Source: Gamsiella multidivaricata (Eukaryota; Mortierellomycota; Mortierellomycetes; Mortierellales; Mortierellaceae). From it: a DNA stretch of 64,000 nt. Every line of letters begins with the position of its first letter. Position 1 is the stretch's first letter. The translations under genes were made by a program, and so were the position numbers. Positions 56,368 through 64,000 of the stretch are shown here, in pieces. The stretch spans positions 248,001 through 312,000 of the forward strand of contig NW_026251745.1 in NCBI RefSeq assembly GCF_025024155.1, in the 5' to 3' direction. Below the pieces are notes generated by a model that saw only the letters and a program-made list of their open reading frames with translations, searched no databases and was not told the DNA's origin.

Positions 56368-59300
56368 TTATGCGTACAGCTTGCGACGATTCCGCTTGAT
56401 GACCGCATTCAACTGGTTCTCCAGCATCTGCGTCTCCATCTTCGCATTGATCACCTGTAGCTCCAGGTCCTCAACACTTCGCGCAGTCGCAGAGGTTGAA
56501 TTCACGCGGTTGTCCGTCGCATTGGGGCCTGCATTGATGTTCCGGTCATCATTACCGGCTTGATCTTGATAGGTATCTTGTCGTGAGACTCCTTGGTTTT
56601 CACCGTTCACCTGAGGCGACAGACCGGTGCCATTGCTAACACTAGCATTGTTTCCGTTAGCTGGCAGCCAGTTGGGGGACATCATGAGCGGACTTGCTTG
56701 GCCCGGCCCAAAGACCAGGGTATTCATCATACTAGTCACATCCAGGGGCTTGTTGTTCGACGCGTACGACGGCATAGAGTAAGATCCGTTCTCTGGAGTG
56801 CGGCCCAGGAGCGCCGACATCAGGTAGGGACTATTGCTGTTGCTGCCGGATGCTGATCCCCCGTTGGGCATGCCTAATCCTGGCGGCGGACCAGAAACTG
56901 TTGACAGACCGTAGCCGCTCATGCCCAGGTGGTTCATATCATACTGCGCAGTGGATCCGTAGAGACCGCTCATCTTAATCGAATTGCCTTGCTGAAAGCC
57001 GCCTTCAGAAGAGTCCTTCATGGACGCTGCTGAGAATCGCTCCGATCGAGTGCTTGGCGAGTTGAGTCCCATCAACAAGTCTGACTTGACTTTGGCAGAC
57101 CGGGTAGCTGCCGAACTCAGACCGTTCATCATATGAGATTCACCAGCTCCAAAAGATGTCGGTTGCTGTTGGCTCTGATGCTGTTGACCCAGGAGCTGTA
57201 CACGGGGTTCCACGAGTGGCGATCCAGGGGTTGAAGAAGGACGAGATCTCGAGCCTCCGTTCAGCGGGGCATTCATGCCAGAGTTCAAAACACCCTTGAC
57301 AGACTTGATTTCCTTTCGCTTTGAGCCTAGAGGGATGTTCTGCAGCGATGATGGTGAATCAGGGGCACCATGTCTCTGCGACTGTTGTTTTTGTTGTTGT
57401 TGTTGCTGTTGCTGCAGCATTTCGTGCCTTTCATTATCATTGCGATGGTCTAGTTCGAAAAAAAAAGATATAAAAAGGTGAGAAATGCGTTGCCATCAAG
57501 AGAAAAACTGCAGTTTGTTGTAGTGGTGTTCCGATTGGACACATCTGCCCATGTCCTTCATCGAGAGCCGTAGGGAATGGGAGAGTGCTGAGTCGCATAG
57601 CGTGTCCAGCTCCAGCTTCATCTTATCCTCAGTTGCGTAATTAGGAGTTATTAGGTTATATTAATCCAGTACCCAGAGTGTGCAGGTCGTCCAAAGCAAC
57701 TGTCCAAATAGTCCACCACTGCAGTTTCTTCAATTCGACCGAACAGTCATGACTGCATCCTGCATCGCTAGTTCATAAAACGCACCTAGCATAGTGTTGT
57801 CTTGAGACGGCGTCATACGGTAGCCACTCAAAGCGTTGCTTGGCGGAGGATTCTGAAGTGTCTCAACCAGCGACGCCTTGGATGCCTGTGCCGACGACAT
57901 ACGGGCTGACATGATAGCGGGGTCATGGAATGTCATTGAATTAAGTCCTAGAAGACCGTAGCATACAATAGTTAGACGATTACCCTGCAACAATGTTAAA
58001 TGCTAAACAACAACGTGTCCGATCCTCGTTGCGTACCTTGATTACCAGAAGAGAGATAGGCAGTCTGATTCTGACTCTGATCATGTGGCGAAGGAGCGGC
58101 GGCTTTCAAGAATGATCCTAAAAAGTCCTGTGTATTGCCTTGACCAGTTGCAGATCCGGGGCTCTTCAGATAGTCCATGCCGACTTCGCCACTCCAGCTA
58201 CTCATCCTTGACGATTGCTGCTGCTGCTGCTGCTGCTGCCTTTGCTGCCCTGTCCAGTCGCCAAGGTCAGAGCGAGAAACAGAGCCCAAACCAGGAGGAG
58301 GGGACTTTACTGTCGAAGGTGTAAGAGAGTTACGAGTGATACCAGGCGGTCCACTTCGTTGAGTGTGTTGTTGCATCTGAAGCTGTTGATGATATTCAGC
58401 CATACGAGAGCTGGGCGTTGTCAGCATTGGGTCCATACTGAGCTGGCCCATGTCTCTTTGAAGCATCGACACATCCTGCTTATTACCGCCATCCCAGCCT
58501 GCGCTCGGCATGGCTGCTTGACGATGGAATAGAGGAGAAGGTGTGAATTGCTGCTGTTGTTGAAGCTGCTGTTGTTGAAGCTGCTGTTGTTGAAGCTGCT
58601 GCTGCTGCTGTTGTTGCTGGGCACTCAACAAGGCATTGGTGGCACCAAAGCTGACATTGACGTTGGGGAACAGAGCCCTAAAGCCATCCTGCATTGCCTG
58701 CGGGGTGGAATATCCCTCATGGGTAAGGGGATCACTGTACTGGTTGTCCATAGCAAAGCCAAATCGAGACGTCTGTCGAGGCTTCCCGGGAATAGGCGGT
58801 CCAACGGGACGACTGCGATCAATGATTGGGTCATAATCGCTGTCATCCAGGAAAGACCGTGTTGCTGGGGCTACGGATCGTCGCATGAGGGGTTCATCAT
58901 CCATCGAGAATGGGTTGAACGAGCCGGTATAATGGGTCGGCGTCGCCGGAAGGTTGGAGAAGGCCGAAAAACTGTCTAGACCAAACGCACCTGGTGTCTC
59001 GGATCCGAGAGATATCAGACCGCTTCCACCACCAAAGGATGTGGGCTGTGTAGTCAAAGAGGGGTCCGGATTGAACGAAAATGAGCCGAGGTTCAGGGTC
59101 GGTGCGCTGACAAACATACTCTCCATTTGCTTCCGCTTCTGCTCTTCAAGCTCCCTCTCTAATTGCTCCTTCTCCTCCTTGGCCCTCTGCTCCTTCTCTT
59201 TGCGTTCCTGCTCCTCTATAAGTTCCTTTTCTTTCTTCTTCAGCGCTTCCTTCTCCTTCTGTTCCGTCCGCTGCTGCTCCTTTTCCTTTTGGGATTGCAG

Positions 59301-61260
59301 TTTCTGCTCCATCTCTTGCTGCTGCTTTTGTTTCTGGAGCTCCTGCTGTTCTCGCTCTTGTTCCTGTTGCTGTTGCTTCCTCAGCTTTTGGTTCAAGAGC
59401 TCCGCTTGGTATTCCGTTTCCTCCTGCTGTTTCTGCTGCTTCCTCAAAAGCTTGCGCTGTTGCTCCTGAAGCTGACGCTGTTCCTGCAGCATCTGTTGTT
59501 TCGCCGCAGCTTCGATCGCTAAAGCCTCCGCCGGCGTAGGTGAATCTAAGATTGAAAGACAGCGGATTAGCATAAGAAGATTACAATTATCTACAATTTC
59601 AGCCCGTCGGTGCGCTGCATGTACACTTACAGTCCAAAGCAGGTGAATCTGTGGAGAGAGAATGATCTTTTTGTTTGCCATTGTTGACAACGATCCCAGT
59701 GATGATAGACGATGTGGATCCCTTTGCGTGCAGTGGTGGTGGTTCCGTTGTTGTCCTCCTGGGCAATGGCTTGGAGTTCATCAAGGTGGGCGTAGAGGGA
59801 TTGCTGCCTAGCTTTGCCCAAGAAGCTGTTGCTGGTAAAGCAGAGCCTTCTTCCTCTTTGTCTTTGTCATCGTGATGCGACCTCTCGCCCGGTGCTGGCC
59901 AGTCAGCGAGCGAGGAAGAGGGAGCATGGTAGGATGGTACTGTGACAGGTTTGGGCCTTGGTGTCAACGACGTGCTGGATGACTGGGAGGTTAGTGTCGG
60001 ACGACCGAGAGCGGCGGGTTTGTGTATAGAGGGATCGTATGGGACTATATGATCTTGCAAATGGTGTTTCCTGCGGGGATAAATAGGACAATATCAATAT
60101 AAATCCTTTGTTTTTGTTGCTACATGAAACAATGATGATAGTGGCTGCATCGAATACATACCCGACTGCGAGGTCCTCCTTAGTGTAGCTATCAGCATCT
60201 TCACCCGGCTCATGCAGGTACATACAATTTGGATTTTGGCATGTCATACCACGCAGGTAATATGTACAGTACTTTGTTGTGCCGTATGATGCCCTATGAT
60301 AAGAGGATTCGAAAATGAATAAGCCCAGTTCAGCCCAGACCAATAGCGTGAACAGTGCAGGAAACTGTTTGCGCTACAGGGTGACGCAGTATAGAGTTTC
60401 ACTGACAAAGCTGCGGCTTACCTAAGAATCTTGCCATCCCATATGCTCCCATCGATCGCAGCAATGGCCTTTGCTGCATCCTCCTTGCGTGCATACGTGA
60501 TATACACTCCGACACTCGGTATACCAGGCGAAGATCCTCCGACGGGCATTGGCGCATTCCTGCGGTTGATAACCACCTTTGAAATCTTTCCGTACTGACC
60601 AAAGTATTCGTGTTGCCTCAAAGTGTGCTATTCATTCAGCGCAGTGCCAATAGATCGAGAGTGTACGTTAGCATTGATTCCGATTTGCCACCATTGAAAG
60701 TGGGTCACTATACACGGGATCTTTCAGTTGACATACCTCGTCGTTGGCTAGTTTCGTAGGTAGGCCGATGACATAAACCAAGCTCTTCTGCACCACCCTC
60801 ATGTTAGAGAGGTGCTTCCTGTTCATAGCCTCGATTTCCTTCTTCTCACGCTCTTTGGCCTTTTTCTCATTCTTGATCATGGCCAATCTAGGAGCAACAA
60901 GGGCACATGAGATTAGTCAGCAGGCACAGGGGTAGATGTAAAAACCGAATGGGACGACTTTAACGGTACACTTACTCATCAGCGGAAATCGGAGTAAACT
61001 CTACTGTCTCCTCCGAGTAGATTCTTCGGCAAGCAGGGCATCGACCATTGAGATCCTCTTTGATGTGGTGCCAGCAAAAGCGACAAATCTGTGGGATGCG
61101 ATGATGAACTGATCAGCAAACGAGTACCCGGTGATGCTGAAAAAAAAGAAGTGACGATACGTACCTGGTAGCCGCAAGGACAGGGGCGGAAGTTTCTGTC
61201 CGAGATGTCAAGTTCCTCCATGCAGAGAGGGCAGTCGAAATCTTCCTCGTCAGACATCAT
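56368..61260 (-). CDS. NOT4: CCR4-NOT E3 ubiquitin ligase CNOT4/NOT4
   Basis: Nine exons: 61260-61165, 61088-60976, 60887-60737, 60627-60422, 60293-60162, 60070-59631, 59545-58037, 57947-57786 and 57449-56368, giving 1296 residues. The RING (about 9-55, CPLCMEELDISDRNFRPCPC ... CRFCW ... CPACRR) has the C4C4 pattern special to CNOT4. An RRM (about 105-190; LVYVIGLP, KVVINRRNA, VGVYITYARKEDA) and a CCCH finger (YCTYYLRGMTCQNPNCMYLH) follow in the family order. The long C-terminus has a Gln/Glu/Lys coiled coil (about 400-520) and several polyQ runs. NOT4 ubiquitinates stalled-ribosome and other clients within CCR4-NOT. The RRM-to-C-terminus joins keep phase. I took the first of two adjacent Met codons as the start. 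Confidence 0.94.
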
Positions 61261-61948
61261 GATGAAAGTGGGTGAGGTGAGTGAAAAAGTAAAGGAGTGA
61301 GATGCTTTGTGCGAGGAAAAAAAACAAGAAAAAGGGCGGCGAACACGAGCAGGTGAAGTGAAGAGAGACGATGCGGGGTTTGGGCCTAAAGATATATCAA
61401 GGAGGCGGACAGATAAGCAAGCAAAAGTGTACAGAGCAAGTTCAGAGGACAGATGAAGAGAAAGAGAGGGGTGTGTAGGTGTGTATTGCAGAGTGAAGGT
61501 TTTAGGGAAAAGAAGCGTGTTGCTGAAGAAAATGTGAAAATGCGAATGTGAGCGAGCAATGGCAAAGATGGTAAATGGCACGATTGATGGATGCCTTTGT
61601 AAGGAATGTAGAAAAGAACACTGTTGAGGGTGAGGATGATGAGGATGATGAGGATGATGAATGCTTGTTATGTATATGCGTGTATGTGTCCTGCACAATC
61701 GATGCGAGTGAAGAAAGATCAAATCAAAAAAGTTGAGGGAGTCCACAGGAAAAAAAACAACAACAGCTCACTCCTATTGGTCTCTGACCCTTAATAACTC
61801 TATTGCAAATGCTTGTCACGATAAACAAAACAATCTTCAGAAAAAAAAAAAGTGCTCCACCTCACACCTCACACCTCACACCTCCATTCCCCAGCTGGAC
61901 CTTCCTTCATCCTCTCTTCTCTCTTCCTCCGCATCCCGAAGCATTACA
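61261..61948. promoter_or_regulatory. Shared upstream region of CNOT4 and NOP56
   Basis: 688 bp between divergent starts. It contains GATGAGGAT repeats (about 61625-61660), a homopurine/pyrimidine-rich CNOT4 leader (61310-61480) and about four copies of the 7-mer CACCTCA (61858-61884) just before the NOP56 transcript start region. No other gene seen. Confidence 0.45.
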
Positions 61949-63900
61949 ATGGTAAACAACAAACATGGAAACCCGATAACGCCATCGCCCCTCATTGTCT
62001 TTGAACCCAACAAGGATTCCGGCTCAATATAGATCCTGATCACTCCACAGCTGCACACAAACTCATGGTGTCTATGGTCTCTATCCCTGATCCACTCTTG
62101 TAGGTCAACTACTTTTTGTACGAGAGCTCCTCCGGATACGCTCTTTTTGAGCGTCTCGAGTCCGAAGAAATCGGCTCCAAGCTCGCTGACGTTTGCGCTG
62201 CTGCCACCGACCTTACCAAGTTTGGCAAGATGGTCAAACTCAAGTCCTTTGCTCCTTTCAAGAGCGCTGCCCACGCCTTGGAGAACATGAACGACGTCTC
62301 TGAAGGTAATGCTCGCCTGCATCTGATTAATTGAATGCTCCATGCTGCTATTTTTTACATCAAGGTATCAGTACAGTCGCTAACGAATCGTCATTTCTTT
62401 CCTCGTTCTCTGTATTCACCTTCTGATCTGCTTGCTACAAACAACCATACGATCCGATTATTCGACACTCAATGATATTATCAATGGGACCTATTGCGAT
62501 GATATTACCTTGCCGCCATCAGGTATCATGAACGACCATCTCAAGGCCTTTTTGGAGATGAACCTCCCCAAACCTGGCAAAAAGTCTAAGGTCGTTTTGG
62601 GCGTCACTGAAAAGTCTCTGGCCGGATCGATCAAAGAGAGTCTCGGTTACGAGTGCGATGCTAGCGAGATTGTCCTGGATCTTGTCCGTGGTGTCCGTCT
62701 TTTTGCTGACAAGTTGTTGAAGCAGCTTAAGGATGGTGATCTCGAGCGCGCACAGCTCGGTTTGGGTCACAGCTACTCCCGTGGAAAGGTCAAGTTCAAC
62801 GTTCACCGTTCTGACAACATGATCATCCAGGCCATTGCCCTCTTGGATCAGATGGACAAGGACGTCAACACTTTTGCCATGCGTATTAGGTTAGTGGATC
62901 GGAATGGACTTCCGCACATTGTATCTGCCTTTTAACGTATGGATATATAATTCTAACTGTTCGAATGATACACTTTGTTGACAATGAAAACAGGGAATGG
63001 TACTCGTGGCACTTTCCCGAGCTGGTCAAGATTGTCAATGACAACTACAAGTACGCCAGACTTGCACAGCTCATTAAGAACAAGAGCGATCTTTCGGAGA
63101 GCAAGTTGGAGGCTATTGAGGAGATCACTGGTGATGCCGCCCAGGCTCAGCAGATTCTGGACGCCGCCCGTGCCTCTATGGGTACCGATATCTCGGAGAT
63201 CGACATGATCAACATCGAGAACTTTGCCAAGCGCGTCATCGATCTCGCCGACTACAGAAAGAAGTTGCATGAGTACCTGATCTCCAAGATGAACAACGTT
63301 GCACCCAACTTGTCGGCCCTGATCGGCGAGATGGTTGGTGCCCGTCTGATCTCGCATGCCGGTTCTTTGACCAACCTCTCCAAATATCCCGCCTCGACTG
63401 TTCAGATTCTCGGCGCAGAAAAGGCCCTCTTCCGTGCACTGAAGACCAAGGGTAACACCCCCAAGTACGGATTGATCTACCACTCTTCCTTCATTGGCCG
63501 TGCTGGAACCAAGAACAAGGGTCGCATCTCTCGCTTCGTTGCCAACAAATGCTCGATTGCTTCCCGCATCGACTGCTTCAGTGAACAGCCCACGACCAAG
63601 TTTGGTGAGGCCATGAAGGAACAGGTCGAGGAGCGTCTCGAGTTTTACGAGTCAGGTGCCACTCCCTCCAAGAACGCGGACACGATGAAGAAGGTCATCG
63701 ATAGCCTCAAGGATGGTGCTGACGTTGAAATGGAGGAGGCCCCTGTCAAGGCAGGCAAGAAGAGAAGTGCCGTGGAGGACAAGACTCCATCCAAGAAGGC
63801 CAAGAAGGAGAAGGAGGAGAAGAAGGAGAAGAAGGACAAGGAGGAGAAGAAGGAGAAGAAGGAGAAGAAGGAGAAGAAGGACAAGAAGGAGAAGAAGTAA
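61949..63900 (+). CDS. NOP56: Box C/D snoRNP core protein NOP56
   Basis: Four coding exons: 61949-61951 (only the ATG), 62104-62305, 62523-62889 and 62994-63900, giving 492 residues. The ATG is followed at once by GTAAAC. Joining to the acceptor at 62103 gives [17 protein letters not shown], the expected NOP56 start. The NOP5N domain, coiled coil and Nop domain follow ([63 protein letters not shown]). The tail is a Lys/Glu KKEKKEK repeat. NOP56 pairs with NOP58 on box C/D snoRNAs and acts in 2'-O-methylation and rRNA processing in the nucleolus. Strong codon bias fits a ribosome-biogenesis gene. Confidence 0.96.
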
Positions 63901-64000
63901 AGGTCCCAGGGCCATGTTGCGTTTATCTCCTGTCTTTCATTCTTTTGACCTGTTCCCATTTCACCCGCATTCGCATCTGTAGAGTAGCTCGTCTCGTGTA

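Noticed and set aside
62432..62522. In-frame upstream extension of NOP56 exon 3
   Set aside because: Contains no NOP56-like residues and lies before a good acceptor. Phases from exon 2 require it to be intron.

Overview
The window is nuclear DNA of an early-diverging filamentous fungus, most likely Mortierellomycota (Mortierella/Linnemannia type). This is an inference from several signs: spliced genes with mostly 80-130 bp GT-AG introns; a chitin synthase; fungal HRD1, SYP1/FCHO, PPS1, CNOT4, SPT6, ALG2 and NOP56 homologues; many glutamine/asparagine and polyA/T tracts; and a Crinkler (CRN)-type effector gene of the kind expanded in Mortierella and Rhizophagus. I built the exon models by hand by joining reading frames at GT-AG (once GC-AG) sites. 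Every multi-exon CDS listed sums to a multiple of three.

Layout. 1-4.3 kb is a decayed accessory island. It holds the start of an archaeo-eukaryotic primase-polymerase gene (minus), a CRN effector with P-loop NTPase and nuclease-like C-terminus (plus), an XPG/FEN1-like nuclease fragment and a TnpB/Fanzor-type zinc-ribbon tail. All are broken by stops or frameshifts. 5.7-8.7 kb is an MGRN1/RNF157-like RING E3. 10.0-10.2 kb is a small gene with a clear TATA box. 10.6-13.8 kb is the ERAD E3 ligase HRD1. 14.3-19.1 kb is a 12-exon F-BAR/mu-homology endocytic adaptor (SYP1/FCHO). 19.9 kb is tRNA-Glu(CTC). 20.1-23.4 kb is a 5'-truncated LINE with RNase H domain, polyA tail and 16-bp target-site duplication, inserted next to the tRNA. 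23.8-27.9 kb is a PPS1-type dual-specificity phosphatase. 27.9-35 kb is gene-poor, with one small secreted cysteine-rich protein, decayed duplicated sequence of unknown origin, and a ChaB-family gene. 36.0-63.9 kb is dense housekeeping sequence: ALDH7, a CLC chloride/proton exchanger, SPT6, ALG2, chitin synthase, CNOT4 and NOP56.

Themes. Three ubiquitin ligases (MGRN1-like, HRD1, CNOT4) and several secretory/cell-surface genes (HRD1, ALG2, CLC, SYP1, chitin synthase) lie close together, but nothing shows co-regulation. SPT6/ALG2, CNOT4/NOP56 and ChaB/ALDH7 are divergent pairs with shared upstream regions. The most unusual content is the island at 1-4.3 kb, the LINE/tRNA/repeat arrangement at 19.8-23.4 kb, and the unrecognised duplicated sequence at 32-34.5 kb.
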